From Pseudomaricurvus sp033283175 (GTDB taxonomy: Bacteria; Pseudomonadota; Gammaproteobacteria; Pseudomonadales; Cellvibrionaceae): DNA of 64,000 nucleotides. The notes below the pieces were generated by a model that did not search any database, was not told the origin of the DNA, and saw only the letters and a program-made list of their open reading frames with translations. The stretch is taken from contig JAWMQM010000002.1 of the NCBI GenBank assembly GCA_033283175.1, positions 1 to 64,000 of the forward strand, read 5' to 3'. Shown here piece after piece: positions 1 through 8,616 of the stretch. The translations under genes were made by a program, and so were the position numbers. The first letter of the stretch is position 1. Each line of letters starts with the position of its first letter.

Positions 1-491
1 AAGATCTGCTGGCTACCTTCAGCCACAACGCCACCGTGAGCGGTGCGGAAGTGGTGCAGGTGCAAGCGCTGGATGAACTGCCCGCGCTGCTGGCCGCTCG
101 AATCCCGGCAGACCAGTCACTGGCGCTCTCACCCCAGGCAGAACTCAACACCCTCAACTGGCATTCCACTCTCAGCGACGCGCGCACGGCGCAGTGGGGC
201 CTTGCCTGTGCCGAGCTGGCCATCGCCGAGACCGGCACCTTGTGCCTGAGCAGTCACAGCGTGCCCAGTGCCTTGCTCTACCTGGTGGAGTTTCTGGTGG
301 TGGTGATTGAGCGCACACAGATCGTCGCGCGGCAGGAAGGGGCATGGCGCAGTGCGGGGATCAACGCCGGCCACAGGCCCCGCGCCATGCACCTGATAAC
401 CGGCCCGTCGCGCACAGCGGATGTGGAGCAGACCCTGCAGGTGGGCGCCCACGGGCCGCGGGAACTATTGATAATTATCCTGGATCGCTGA
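1..491 (+). CDS. lutC: LUD-domain lactate utilization protein LutC (5'-partial)
   Basis: The reading frame is open from base 3 with no start in the window, so this is the C-terminal part of a longer gene; a GTG at 36 is internal. The visible 163 codons end in a stretch with ITGPSRTADVE and GAHGPREL, the C-terminal signature of LUD-domain proteins such as LutC/YkgG. In characterised systems LutC works with LutA and LutB (iron-sulfur subunits) in L-lactate oxidation to pyruvate; those partners would be expected upstream, outside the window. A strong terminator follows, so this is the last gene of its operon. The family call is firm; the exact substrate is inferred. Confidence 0.8.
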   Translation, partial: DLLATFSHNATVSGAEVVQVQALDELPALLAARIPADQSLALSPQAELNTLNWHSTLSDARTAQWGLACAELAIAETGTLCLSSHSVPSALLYLVEFLVVVIERTQIVARQEGAWRSAGINAGHRPRAMHLITGPSRTADVEQTLQVGAHGPRELLIIILDR

Positions 492-549
492 GTTTCGGAA
501 CGTTTTTTGCTCCGTCGTTTTTTCTTGTCCTGTCGGGAAAACGGCCTTT

Positions 550-587
550 GCAGCCCTGTCTCTGGGCAGGGCTGCTTTTTTATTTTT
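550..587 (+). terminator. Rho-independent terminator after lutC
   Basis: A 9-bp perfect GC-rich stem (GCAGCCCTG / CAGGGCTGC) with an 8-nt loop is followed by a T-rich run interrupted by one A. It separates lutC from gap. Confidence 0.88.
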
Positions 588-649
588 GGTTAATAACGTC
601 TGTCTGTGGATAACGGCCGCTGACGACGCTCTATACATTAGTGGTGCTT

Positions 650-1648
650 ATGACAGTCAGAGTGGGTATTAACGGGTTTGGACGGATTGGCCGGATGGTC
701 TTCAGAGCGGCAATGCAGAACTTTGTCGATGTAGAGGTCGTGGCCGTCAACGACTTACTGGATCCCGAGTATCTCTGTCACTTGCTGAAATACGATTCCG
801 TACATGGACGATTTTGTGGTGATCTGGAGGTGGACGGTAACCATTTACTGGCTAACGGACACCGTGTGCGCCTGTCGGCTGAGCGTGATCCTGCCGCCCT
901 CGATTGGGGATCATTGGATGTGGATGTGGTCATTGAATCAACCGGACTTTTTTTGACACATGAGTCAGCCGTAAAGCACCTGCAGGCTGGTGCCAGAAAA
1001 GTCATTATCAGTGCGCCCTCCAAAGACGACACGCCGATGTTTGTTTTTGGTGTGAATGATGGTCGTTACGACGGCCAATCGGTGATCTCCAACGCGTCCT
1101 GTACCACCAATTGCCTGGCACCGTTGGCGCACGTACTGCACGACAATTGGGGCATCAAGCGCGGACTCATGACAACTGTACACGCTGCCACCGCCACTCA
1201 GAAAACGGTGGATGGCCCCTCGGTGCGTGACTGGCGAGGTGGCCGCAGTATTCTCGACAATATCATTCCCTCCACCACTGGCGCTGCGAAGGCGGTGGGC
1301 GTGGTGATTCCGGAGTTGAACAACAAACTGACGGGTATGGCATTCCGCGTCCCCACCGCCGACGTATCGGTAGTGGACCTGACTGTGGAGCTGCAGCGCG
1401 GTGCCAGTTACGAAGAGGTTTGCGAGGAAATGAAGGCCCAGAGCCAGGGCAAACTGCGGGGTATTCTGGGTTACACAGAAGATAAAGTGGTATCCAGCGA
1501 TTTTCGCGATGAGATCTGCACCTCGGTATTTGACGCAGAAGCGGGCATTGCTCTGGAGCCCACCTTTATGAAACTGGTGGCCTGGTATGACAATGAGTGG
1601 GGCTACGCCAATAAGTGCCTGGAGATGGCGCGGGTAATCAGCTACTGA
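650..1648 (+). CDS. gap: Type I glyceraldehyde-3-phosphate dehydrogenase
   Basis: Cytosolic enzyme that oxidises and phosphorylates glyceraldehyde-3-phosphate to 1,3-bisphosphoglycerate with NAD. The N-terminal Rossmann motif is GINGFGRIGR (residues 7-16). The catalytic cysteine is C151 in NASCTTNC and the paired histidine is H178 in TTVHAA; the C-terminus has the family motif WYDNEWGY. At 332 residues it has normal length. Two GTG codons lie just upstream in frame (641, 644), but the ATG at 650 gives the standard MTVRVGINGFG start, so it is preferred. It is monocistronic and convergent with a DeoR-type regulator. Its product lies directly below the pyruvate + GAP split of the Entner-Doudoroff route fed by the uronate genes, but a regulatory link is not shown. 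Whether it is the only gap gene in the genome cannot be seen. Confidence 0.95.
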   Translation: MTVRVGINGFGRIGRMVFRAAMQNFVDVEVVAVNDLLDPEYLCHLLKYDSVHGRFCGDLEVDGNHLLANGHRVRLSAERDPAALDWGSLDVDVVIESTGLFLTHESAVKHLQAGARKVIISAPSKDDTPMFVFGVNDGRYDGQSVISNASCTTNCLAPLAHVLHDNWGIKRGLMTTVHAATATQKTVDGPSVRDWRGGRSILDNIIPSTTGAAKAVGVVIPELNNKLTGMAFRVPTADVSVVDLTVELQRGASYEEVCEEMKAQSQGKLRGILGYTEDKVVSSDFRDEICTSVFDAEAGIALEPTFMKLVAWYDNEWGYANKCLEMARVISY

Positions 1649-1659
1649 CCGTAGGTGTG

Positions 1660-1689
1660 CTGCGAGCGACGCTTTACTCTTGCTCGCAG
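1660..1689. repeat. Inverted repeat between convergent gap and deoR-type gene
   Basis: An 8-bp perfect inverted repeat (CTGCGAGC / GCTCGCAG) with a 14-nt loop spans the last codons of the minus-strand regulator and the 3' flank of gap. There is no T-run, so a role as a bidirectional terminator is only possible. Confidence 0.4.
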
Positions 1690-2471
1690 TATTGCACCAC
1701 ATGTACTTCAATGCCTTCGCGTTCAAACAGATTGATGAGCTTTTCTGGTGCGCGGTTATCGGTAATTACCACATCCACATCTTTCAGTGGTGCAAAAATG
1801 AGGTTGCTGCGTTTGCCCAGTTTGGAGCTGTCCGCGAGAATTATCAGCTGGTCGGCTTGCTTTTGCAGCTTCTGCTCAGCACGGATCAGTAGCGGATCTG
1901 ACTCCATCACGCCAAATTCACCGATGCCAGGTGTACCCATAAACATCTTGCTGCCGTGATAGTACTGGATTGTGTCGTTCTCAAAAGCACTTAACACAAT
2001 ACCCTGACTACGATAAATCTCTCCGCCAGGCAGTGTTACCTGAATATCGCTGTTAGTCACCAGCTCTTCTGCCAGGTAGAACGAGTTGGTGAGAACATTG
2101 AGCTGCCGGCCCACAAGGAACTCACCCATCATAAAGGTGGAACTGCCGCCGTTGATAATAATGGAGTCGCCGTCCTGACACAGCTCAACTGCCCGTTCGG
2201 CAATCGCGCGTTTAGTCGCAGTGTGCCTCTCCTTGTCCAGCAGGAAGGGGGAACTGTTCAGGCGTGGGCTGCTGCCGACATGGGGGTTAACCTGCAAGGC
2301 TTCGGCACCACCACGAATTTTGCGCAGTTTATTGAGGTCTGCGAGCTTGTTGAGGTCGCGGCGAATGGTCGCTTCGGAACTTTTCAGCTGCTCTGTCAGC
2401 GTGCCGACGCTGATAAAGTGGTGCTCCGCAAGTAAGTCGAGGATCAGTTGATGGCGTTGTTTTTCAAGCAC
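1674..2471 (-). CDS. DeoR/GlpR family transcriptional regulator
   Basis: A 265-residue protein of normal family length. The N-terminus is a DeoR winged helix (start MLEKQRHQLILDLL, then SVGTLTEQL and SSEATIRRDL in the recognition-helix region, then the RKIRGGA turn). The rest is a DeoRC sensor domain with the phosphosugar-binding-type motifs INGGSSTFMMGEFL and ILADSSKLGKRSNL. Such proteins usually repress carbohydrate genes and are released by a phosphorylated sugar. The start codon is GTG. It converges on gap and has no sugar gene directly downstream, so its target is unknown; the gap gene itself or a distant locus are both possible. Confidence 0.85.
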   Translation of the reverse strand: MLEKQRHQLILDLLAEHHFISVGTLTEQLKSSEATIRRDLNKLADLNKLRKIRGGAEALQVNPHVGSSPRLNSSPFLLDKERHTATKRAIAERAVELCQDGDSIIINGGSSTFMMGEFLVGRQLNVLTNSFYLAEELVTNSDIQVTLPGGEIYRSQGIVLSAFENDTIQYYHGSKMFMGTPGIGEFGVMESDPLLIRAEQKLQKQADQLIILADSSKLGKRSNLIFAPLKDVDVVITDNRAPEKLINLFEREGIEVHVVQYCEQE

Positions 2472-2816
2472 GTCAGTTTCCGAATATTAACCAGGCATGG
2501 GCGGTTGGCAATTGATCGATTATGACTGAAATTGGAGTATTTCTCCATGGTTATGACGACTTAATGCCGGCGTGTTGCCTTTCACTGAGAGTAATGGCTG
2601 TGGGCCTGTGGAGTGCCGCTGCGCCAGCGTTTAGCACTAAGCCGCCAATTGGGTCATGTTGAATTGGGCCAGACTGCAAACTCAAACAATTTCCTAGAGT
2701 AGAAGCAATGCCAAATTCTCCATCGCCAGTGGCCGATCTGGGCGGGAGCAAGGCGCGCTGTGGATTGGTGTCGGAGTTTGTCCGGAGGTGGCCCAAAATG
2801 AATGGGCTGCGGGAGC
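2472..2816. other. Intergenic region upstream of the DeoR-type gene
   Basis: About 345 bases with no convincing gene. It must hold the promoter of the DeoR regulator (leftward) and the 3' end of the LysR transcript. A small inverted repeat, TGGAG-N5-CTCCA at 2533-2547, lies about 65 bases upstream of the regulator start and could be an autoregulatory site. Short overlapping reading frames here have no family-like sequence. Confidence 0.4.
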
Positions 2817-3722
2817 TTAAGGAGTGGCCTTTGAGGCCTTGCCGCTTCCAGTGGCAGAGGCCATCTTCTGCAGCAGGAACTCCAGCAGCGTCCGCACGCG
2901 AAATGACAGGTTGCGGCTGGGGTACACCGCCCAGATTCCCTCCTGGGCGGATTGGGATTTCTCCAGCAGGGTTACCAGCTTGCCTTCGCTGATGGCATCG
3001 GCAAGGTAGTAGTCAGGCAGCTGCACCAACCCGATGCCTTTCATGGCTGCATCCAGCAATGCCGGTCCGCTGTTGCAGCGCAAATTGCCACTCACACGGA
3101 TATTCCGTTCCAGCCCGTTCTCCTCGAAGCGCCAGTATTCCAGTGTGCCAAGAATGCAGTTGTGGTGTTTCAGTTCCGACAGTGAATGGGGCGTGCCGTG
3201 TATGGCCAGATACTCCGGTGAGGCGCAGACAAACAGACGCCGCGAGCCAAGCCGTTTGGCCACCAGGCTGCTGTCTTCCAGCTGTCCCACTCGAATGGCA
3301 AGGTCGTAGCCCCCCTCGATCAGGTCCAGCTGTTTGTTGGTGAGTTCGTACTCCAGCTCGATATCGGGGTAGGCCACCACAAAATCGTTCAGCAGGGGGG
3401 CGATCTGCAGTTCGCCAAAGGTGTGGGGGGCGGTGACTTTGATTTTTCCCTGCGGGACCACATGCAGCTGTCCCAACGCCTGCTCCGCCAGTTCCAGCCC
3501 TTCCAGCGCCTGTTTACAGTGGTGGTAGTAGGTGTTGCCCTCATCGGTTAGGGATACCCGCCGGGTGGTGCGGTAGAACAGGGTCAATGACAGGCGTTTC
3601 TCCAGCGCTGAGATCATGCGACTGACCTGGGCGGTGGAGAGTTTCAGGCGCCGGGCGGCGGCGGTGAAGCTGCCGGTCTCCGCCACTGCTATAAATTCAA
3701 TGATGCCATCCAGTTTAACCAT
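2817..3722 (-). CDS. LysR family transcriptional regulator next to frmA
   Basis: A 301-residue LysR-type regulator. The N-terminal helix-turn-helix reads SFTAAARRLKLSTAQVSRMI, followed by the usual LFYRTTRRVSLTDEG wing, then a LysR substrate-binding domain with QIAPLLNDFV and YPDIELEYEL. It is transcribed divergently from frmA-fghA across a gap rich in palindromes, the classic layout for a LysR activator of the adjacent operon. It is therefore inferred to control glutathione-dependent formaldehyde oxidation and its own expression. The effector is unknown. Confidence 0.88.
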   Translation of the reverse strand: MVKLDGIIEFIAVAETGSFTAAARRLKLSTAQVSRMISALEKRLSLTLFYRTTRRVSLTDEGNTYYHHCKQALEGLELAEQALGQLHVVPQGKIKVTAPHTFGELQIAPLLNDFVVAYPDIELEYELTNKQLDLIEGGYDLAIRVGQLEDSSLVAKRLGSRRLFVCASPEYLAIHGTPHSLSELKHHNCILGTLEYWRFEENGLERNIRVSGNLRCNSGPALLDAAMKGIGLVQLPDYYLADAISEGKLVTLLEKSQSAQEGIWAVYPSRNLSFRVRTLLEFLLQKMASATGSGKASKATP

Positions 3723-3748
3723 GATGCTCCGTCGTCACTGGCAGATTG

Positions 3749-3832
3749 TTACTGTGTGGTAATAGTGTTTTTCAATTTTGGTGGATTATACGTCTAATTG
3801 AAACAATTAGAATGGCTGGGTATTAACGTTAA
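3749..3832. promoter_or_regulatory. Palindrome cluster in the divergent LysR/frmA control region
   Basis: Three palindromes lie within 84 bases between the divergent genes. They are TTAC-N6-GTAA (3749-3762), a perfect 17-bp CTAATTG-AAA-CAATTAG (3794-3810), and TTAACGTTAA (3823-3832). The central one is the strongest candidate LysR box, placed 46-62 bases upstream of the frmA ATG. The sites are seen directly; protein binding is inferred. Confidence 0.55.
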
Positions 3833-3855
3833 CCAAGCATGTGGAGGATGTTCCT

Positions 3856-4977
3856 ATGGCCGAAATTATTAAGTGTCAGGCAGCGGTGGCCTGGAAAGCG
3901 GGTGAGCCCCTGTCCATCGAAGAGGTGGAAGTTCATCCCCCAAAGGCCGGTGAAGTGCGTGTGCGCATTGTGGCCACCGGTGTTTGCCATACCGATGCCT
4001 TCACCCTGTCCGGCGATGATCCGGAAGGCGTATTCCCGGCGATCCTGGGTCATGAGGGTGGCGGTATTGTGGAGTCTGTGGGCGAGGGTGTGACCTCCCT
4101 GGCGGTGGGTGATCATGTGATCCCGCTGTACACCGCCGAGTGTGGCGAGTGTAAGTTCTGTAAATCCGGCAAAACCAACCTCTGCTCCCGGGTACGTGAG
4201 ACCCAGGGCAAGGGCCTGATGCCCGATGGCACCACCCGTTTCTATAAGGACGGCCAGCCTATTTACCACTACATGGGTTGCTCCACCTTCTCCGAGTACA
4301 CCGTACTGCCGGAAATCTCCCTGGCCAAGGTGAACAAGGCGGCGCCACTGGAAGAGGTCTGTCTGCTGGGCTGTGGTGTTACCACCGGTATGGGCGCGGT
4401 ACTGAATACCGCCAAAGTGGAAGAGGGCGCGACGGTTGCCATCTTCGGCCTGGGCGGTATCGGTCTGTCCGCCGTCATTGGTGCCACCATGGCCAAGGCC
4501 GGTCGCATCATTGCCATCGATCTTAACGAGAGCAAGTTCGAGCTGGCGAAAAAACTGGGTGCCACCGATTGCGTTAACCCGAAGGATTACGACAAGCCAA
4601 TTCAGGAAGTCATTGTCGAGATGACCGATGGCGGTGTGGATTACTCCTTCGAGTGTATCGGTAACGTCAACGTCATGCGTTCTGCGCTGGAGTGCTGCCA
4701 CAAAGGCTGGGGCGAATCCGTGATTATCGGTGTGGCCGGTGCCGGTCAGGAGATCTCCACCCGTCCGTTCCAGCTGGTTACCGGCCGGGTATGGCGCGGT
4801 ACCGCCTTCGGTGGTGTGAAGGGGCGTTCCCAGCTGCCCGGTATCGTAGAAGATTATCTGGCGGGCAAGTTTGCTCTCAGTGATTTCATTACCCACACCA
4901 TGCCGCTGGACGAGATCAACACGGCCTTTGACCTGATGCACGAAGGTAAGAGTATTCGCTCGGTCATTCACTACTGA
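3856..4977 (+). CDS. frmA: S-(hydroxymethyl)glutathione dehydrogenase / class III alcohol dehydrogenase
   Basis: Oxidises the spontaneous formaldehyde-glutathione adduct to S-formylglutathione with NAD in the cytosol. Visible zinc ligands are C44, H66 (in GHEGGG) and C173 for the catalytic site, and C96, C99, C102 and C110 for the structural site. The cofactor fold shows FGLGGIGLS. The class III stretch TQGKGLMPDGTTRF is present. The ATG at 3856 is preferred because GGAGGA lies 7 bases upstream, although the frame is open to a GTG at 3841. The 373-residue length is normal. fghA follows after 34 bases, making a two-gene detoxification operon probably controlled by the divergent LysR protein. 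Confidence 0.96.
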   Translation: MAEIIKCQAAVAWKAGEPLSIEEVEVHPPKAGEVRVRIVATGVCHTDAFTLSGDDPEGVFPAILGHEGGGIVESVGEGVTSLAVGDHVIPLYTAECGECKFCKSGKTNLCSRVRETQGKGLMPDGTTRFYKDGQPIYHYMGCSTFSEYTVLPEISLAKVNKAAPLEEVCLLGCGVTTGMGAVLNTAKVEEGATVAIFGLGGIGLSAVIGATMAKAGRIIAIDLNESKFELAKKLGATDCVNPKDYDKPIQEVIVEMTDGGVDYSFECIGNVNVMRSALECCHKGWGESVIIGVAGAGQEISTRPFQLVTGRVWRGTAFGGVKGRSQLPGIVEDYLAGKFALSDFITHTMPLDEINTAFDLMHEGKSIRSVIHY

Positions 4978-5011
4978 TCGCAGTTCACCAACCAAATTGA
5001 AGGGGGATGAG

Positions 5012-5851
5012 ATGACGATTGAAATAGTGAGTCAGGCGAAGACTTTTGGTGGTTGGCACAAGCAGTACACCCATGTGTCTGCCGCCACCAACTGCACCAT
5101 GCGTTTTGCGATCTACCTGCCGCCACAGGCGTCAGCGGAGAACAAGGTGCCGGTGATCTACTGGTTGTCCGGCCTGACCTGTACCGATGAGAACTTCATG
5201 CAGAAAGCCGGTGCGCATCGCATCGCGGCGGAGTTGGGGGTGGCGATTGTCGCCCCTGACACCAGTCCCCGCGGTGAAGGTGTGCCGGATGACCCGGAAG
5301 GCGCCTGGGACTTCGGTCTGGGTGCCGGCTTCTATGTCAATGCCACCCAGGAGCCCTGGCGCAAGCACTACCAGATGTATGACTACATTGTGGAAGAGTT
5401 GCCGGCGCTGGTGGAGTCGGTGTTCCCGGTATCGCAGCAACGGGCGATCACCGGTCACTCCATGGGTGGTCACGGTGCCTTGACCATTGCCATGAAGAAC
5501 CCGGAACGCTATGTGGCCATGAGTGCCTTCAGTCCCATCTCCAATCCCATCAATTGTCCCTGGGGGCAAAAAGCGCTGGGGAACTACCTGGGCAGCGATC
5601 GCAGTACCTGGCAGGAGTATGACGCCAGTGTGCTGATGAGGGAATCTGCCCAGCCGGTCCCGGCACTGGTGGATCAGGGTGAAGCGGACAGCTTTCTCAA
5701 GGAGCAGTTAAAGCCGGAAGCGCTGGAAGAGGCTGCGCAGGGTTCCGGTTACCCGTTGGAGCTGCGTCGTCATGAAGGTTATGACCACAGCTACTACTTT
5801 ATTGCCTCTTTTATCGAAGATCATCTGCGGTTTCTGGCAAAACATTTCTGA
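5012..5851 (+). CDS. fghA: S-formylglutathione hydrolase
   Basis: Hydrolyses S-formylglutathione to formate and glutathione, the second step of formaldehyde detoxification. It is an esterase-D type alpha/beta hydrolase of 279 residues. The nucleophile is S150 in GHSMGGHG, the acid is D226 in GEADSF and the base is H259 in GYDHSYY. The ATG at 5012 has AGGGGGATGAG immediately upstream; a TTG at 4997 in the same frame is less likely. It follows frmA and ends the operon at a terminator. Confidence 0.95.
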   Translation: MTIEIVSQAKTFGGWHKQYTHVSAATNCTMRFAIYLPPQASAENKVPVIYWLSGLTCTDENFMQKAGAHRIAAELGVAIVAPDTSPRGEGVPDDPEGAWDFGLGAGFYVNATQEPWRKHYQMYDYIVEELPALVESVFPVSQQRAITGHSMGGHGALTIAMKNPERYVAMSAFSPISNPINCPWGQKALGNYLGSDRSTWQEYDASVLMRESAQPVPALVDQGEADSFLKEQLKPEALEEAAQGSGYPLELRRHEGYDHSYYFIASFIEDHLRFLAKHF

Positions 5852-5869
5852 CGTCAGTCAGGCGCTTTA

Positions 5870-5897
5870 CTCCAGCCCGCAAGGGTTGGAGTTTTTT
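5870..5897 (+). terminator. Rho-independent terminator after fghA
   Basis: A 9-bp stem with one G-U pair (CTCCAGCCC / GGGTTGGAG) and a GCAA tetraloop is followed by six T. It closes the frmA-fghA operon. Confidence 0.9.
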
Positions 5898-6358
5898 CCT
5901 GCAGCACGTGTCCCAGTCCAGATTGGATGACTTGCCCTCGTAGTTTGAGGCGGTCATCCGCAAACGCATTGTTAAGATGCGGAGCAGCCGTTTTGAATCC
6001 GTGTAGTTGTAAGCGTCAAAAGATTTACGTACGCCTCAAGAGCAGCACTGACAGTAACAGTGTGGTGTTTGATTTTTCGTTCTCGGCTCAGGGAGCGTTT
6101 GTAGAGAGCAGCTTGCGAAACCTGGACTTCGAGTATTTCTGTAAGGTACACGATGTCGAGATACTGACGGATCCTGTCCAGAGGTTCGGTTGATCCCGCG
6201 TTTCGGCACCTGGTGATCTCGTTACGAACAATGCGGGCGATACTGGTATCGCCCGTTTACCCTTAGCCGGGGTTTCAGCAAAGCCCGGTGTTTCTATGGG
6301 TGTCAGCCCCCGCCTTTTTGATCACGCCTTAATGTGCGTTCGCCGCTTTTACTCTTCC
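5898..6358. other. Intergenic region, no convincing gene
   Basis: Between the fghA terminator and the 3' end of the MFS gene. An 88-codon plus-strand frame (5927-6193) has no ribosome-binding site and no recognised family; its second half has a protein-like composition, so a degraded gene fragment is possible. A hairpin CGGGCGATA-CTGG-TATCGCCCG lies at 6234-6255 without a T-run. Nothing else is seen. Confidence 0.4.
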
Positions 6359-7636
6359 TTAATGCCCATCCGGCAAGCGGACTTTGGATCCGTATAGACC
6401 GTAGTAGGCGATATACACATAGCATCCTGCCGCCAGCAGAAAGGAGATCTGCAGCCCTTGCCAGTCGGCAATCATGCCCTGTAGAAGAGGGATCAGTGCG
6501 CCGCCGACAATGGCACAGCAGAGCAGTCCGGAGCCGCGGCTGGTCAGTGGCCCCAGGTCCTTCAGGGCGAGACTGAAGATGGTGGGGAACATGATGGAGT
6601 TGCACAGTCCCACGGCCAGCAGGCTGACAGCGGCGGCGTTGCCTTTATAAAGGCAGGCAAACAGCACCAGCAGCACCGCACAACCGGCGTTGGCCACCAG
6701 TAGGTAGCGGGCATCCACCCGCATCATGAGCCATACCCCCACAAAGCGTCCCACCATGGCGCCGCCCCAGTACCAAGCCACATAGCGGGCCGCCTCATGC
6801 TCGGTGATGTCCTGCAGCCCCAGCTCCTTGATAAAGCTGATCATAAAGCTGCCGATGGATACCTCGGCACCGACGTAGGTGAAAATCGCCAGCGCGCCGA
6901 GTACCAGATGCCGGTAGCGCAACACGGCGGAGAAACTCGCCTGCTGATGGTCATCCGGAGTGTGCAGCGCGGGCAGCTTCATAACCGCAAACAGCAGCGC
7001 CAGTGTGCCCAGCATCGCTGCGAGAATCAGGTAGGGGAGTTTGACTGAGTCCGCCTCTGCCAGTTTGTCGGCGGCGCTCAGGGCGCCGGCAGTTGCATCG
7101 GGCAGCTCGGGTACGGCACTGAAAATCAACGCTGCACCGATCAGCGGTGCGACCGTTGTACCCAGGGAATTGAAGGCCTGTGTCAGGGTCAGACGACCGG
7201 ACGCGCTGCTGGCTGGGCCGAGCGCTGTAACGTAGGGGTTAGCCGATACCTGTAGCAGGGTGACGCCACTGGCGAGCACGAACAGGGCCCCGAGAAACAG
7301 CGGATAGAGCCGCAGGCTCGCTGCGGGTAAAAACAGCAGGCAGCCCACTGCCGCGGTCAGCAGTCCCAGTACCAATCCTTTCTGGTAGCCGATGCGTCCC
7401 ACCAGGGCGCCTGCAGGCAGCGACACCAGAAAATAGGCACCGAAGAAGCAGAACTGCACAAGGATGGCCTGGGTGTAATTCAGGTCAAAGACGCTCTTCA
7501 GGTGTGGGATCAGGATATCGTTCAGCGCGGTTATAAAACCCCACATAAAGAACAGGCTGGTCAGTATGATCAGTGGCAGGCGGTAGCTGCCGGTCGCAGC
7601 CCGTGCTGCAGCGTGGGTGGGGGAAGGCGATTGCAT
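6359..7636 (-). CDS. FucP/GluP-type sugar:H+ symporter (MFS)
   Basis: A 425-residue inner-membrane transporter with about 12 hydrophobic segments. The N-terminal SLFFMWGFITALNDILIPHL and the segment LLQVSANPYVTALGP are typical of the FucP (L-fucose/proton symporter) family of the major facilitator superfamily. Family members import hexoses, fucose, N-acetyl sugars or related compounds. It is divergent from a FadR-type GntR regulator. With the TRAP and uronate genes nearby it may carry a uronate or a plant/algal cell-wall sugar, but the substrate cannot be read from sequence. Confidence 0.85.
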   Translation of the reverse strand: MQSPSPTHAAARAATGSYRLPLIILTSLFFMWGFITALNDILIPHLKSVFDLNYTQAILVQFCFFGAYFLVSLPAGALVGRIGYQKGLVLGLLTAAVGCLLFLPAASLRLYPLFLGALFVLASGVTLLQVSANPYVTALGPASSASGRLTLTQAFNSLGTTVAPLIGAALIFSAVPELPDATAGALSAADKLAEADSVKLPYLILAAMLGTLALLFAVMKLPALHTPDDHQQASFSAVLRYRHLVLGALAIFTYVGAEVSIGSFMISFIKELGLQDITEHEAARYVAWYWGGAMVGRFVGVWLMMRVDARYLLVANAGCAVLLVLFACLYKGNAAAVSLLAVGLCNSIMFPTIFSLALKDLGPLTSRGSGLLCCAIVGGALIPLLQGMIADWQGLQISFLLAAGCYVYIAYYGLYGSKVRLPDGH

Positions 7637-7885
7637 GATGTGTAATTCAATTCCGGTGGTTAGGCTTTTATTGTAGTAGTTGGCTGGCCGGCAAATTCCT
7701 CCATTCCGACAGCGCTGTCAATTATATAGAAGTGGTACCTCCCGTCCATGTCGATGCGGCAGGTTTACGGAAATGCCCGGGTTGGGGACGTCTTCTTGCC
7801 CCGGGGTGGCGGCTTACCTCGGAGGGGCGGGCAGGGTAGAATGGGCTGCTAGTTCTGCGTTTCCGTTCAGGTTGATAATAAATTT

Positions 7886-8575
7886 ATGAAAATCGAAGCC
7901 GTAAAAGTCCGACGTCTCTATCTGGAAGTAGCCAGCCAAATTGAAAACCTGATCACCAGCGGGCAGATAGAAGCGGGAGAGCGCCTGCCGTCCGAGCGTG
8001 ATCTGGCGGTGCGCTTTGAGGTGAGCAGGCCCACTATCCGTGAGGCGATGATCGCGCTGGAAATTGCGGGTCTGGTAGAGATCCGCACTGGTTCGGGCAT
8101 CTATGTGCGCAACAATCCGGTGGCCAAGGGTATCGAGGACGTAGGCCCGGGTTCCTTTGAGATTCTTGAAGCCCGCTTGATGATCGAGCCGGAGCTGGCA
8201 AAGCTGGCAGCGCAACGCATCAGCGAGTCGCAGCTGCAGGAGCTGCAAGTGGCCCTGGATGATATGAGGCGTGAAGACACCGAGGGCTCAGTGTCGGAAG
8301 AGGCTGACAAGCGCTTCCACTGCATTATTGCCGAGGCGGCCGGCAACAGCGCCCTGGCTGCCATTGTCACCTGGCTGTGGGATATGCGGATCAGTTCGGA
8401 GCTGAGCACCCTGTTTCACCAGCGTGTACGTGAAGTGGGTGTGCATCCTTCCCTGGGACAGCACAAGCGTCTGTTTAATGCATTGTCGGCGCGGGATGCT
8501 GCCGCCGCTGAAGACGCCATGCGCGATCATATCAACAGCGCATTGATCGACAGTAAAACCTATCTGGAGGCCTGA
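7886..8575 (+). CDS. GntR/FadR-subfamily regulator of the hexuronate genes (UxuR/ExuR-like)
   Basis: A 229-residue regulator. The N-terminal GntR winged helix has ERLPSERDLAVRFEVSRPTI and REAMIALEIAGLVEIRTGSG. An all-helical FCD ligand-binding domain follows from about residue 85, with the RLMIEPELAKLAA and DKRFHCIIAEAAGN signatures. In enterobacteria UxuR and ExuR belong to this subfamily and bind aldohexuronates or fructuronate to release repression. It lies between the MFS gene (divergent) and the TRAP operon (convergent), upstream of uxaC-uxuB-kdgK-uxuA, so control of this block is the natural inference. The ATG sits behind weak Shine-Dalgarno sequence. Confidence 0.87.
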   Translation: MKIEAVKVRRLYLEVASQIENLITSGQIEAGERLPSERDLAVRFEVSRPTIREAMIALEIAGLVEIRTGSGIYVRNNPVAKGIEDVGPGSFEILEARLMIEPELAKLAAQRISESQLQELQVALDDMRREDTEGSVSEEADKRFHCIIAEAAGNSALAAIVTWLWDMRISSELSTLFHQRVREVGVHPSLGQHKRLFNALSARDAAAAEDAMRDHINSALIDSKTYLEA

Positions 8576-8590
8576 GCCTCCGCCATCGCG

Positions 8591-8606
8591 GCCGGCTCTT
8601 GCCGGC
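8591..8606. repeat. Hairpin between convergent gntR-type gene and dctM
   Basis: GCCGGC-TCTT-GCCGGC forms a short GC-rich hairpin between the two convergent stops. There is no T-run on either side, so terminator function is uncertain. Confidence 0.35.
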
Positions 8607-8616
8607 TGCAATCCCC

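Noticed and set aside
3829..4995. A 388-codon open frame antisense to frmA
   Set aside because: Covers frmA almost exactly; the sense protein is certain.
5927..6193. An 88-codon frame between fghA and the MFS gene
   Set aside because: No ribosome-binding site and no family match; kept only as a possible remnant in the intergenic note.
6234..6255. Hairpin CGGGCGATA-CTGG-TATCGCCCG as a terminator
   Set aside because: A good stem, but no T-run in either direction and it is about 100 bases from the nearest gene end.
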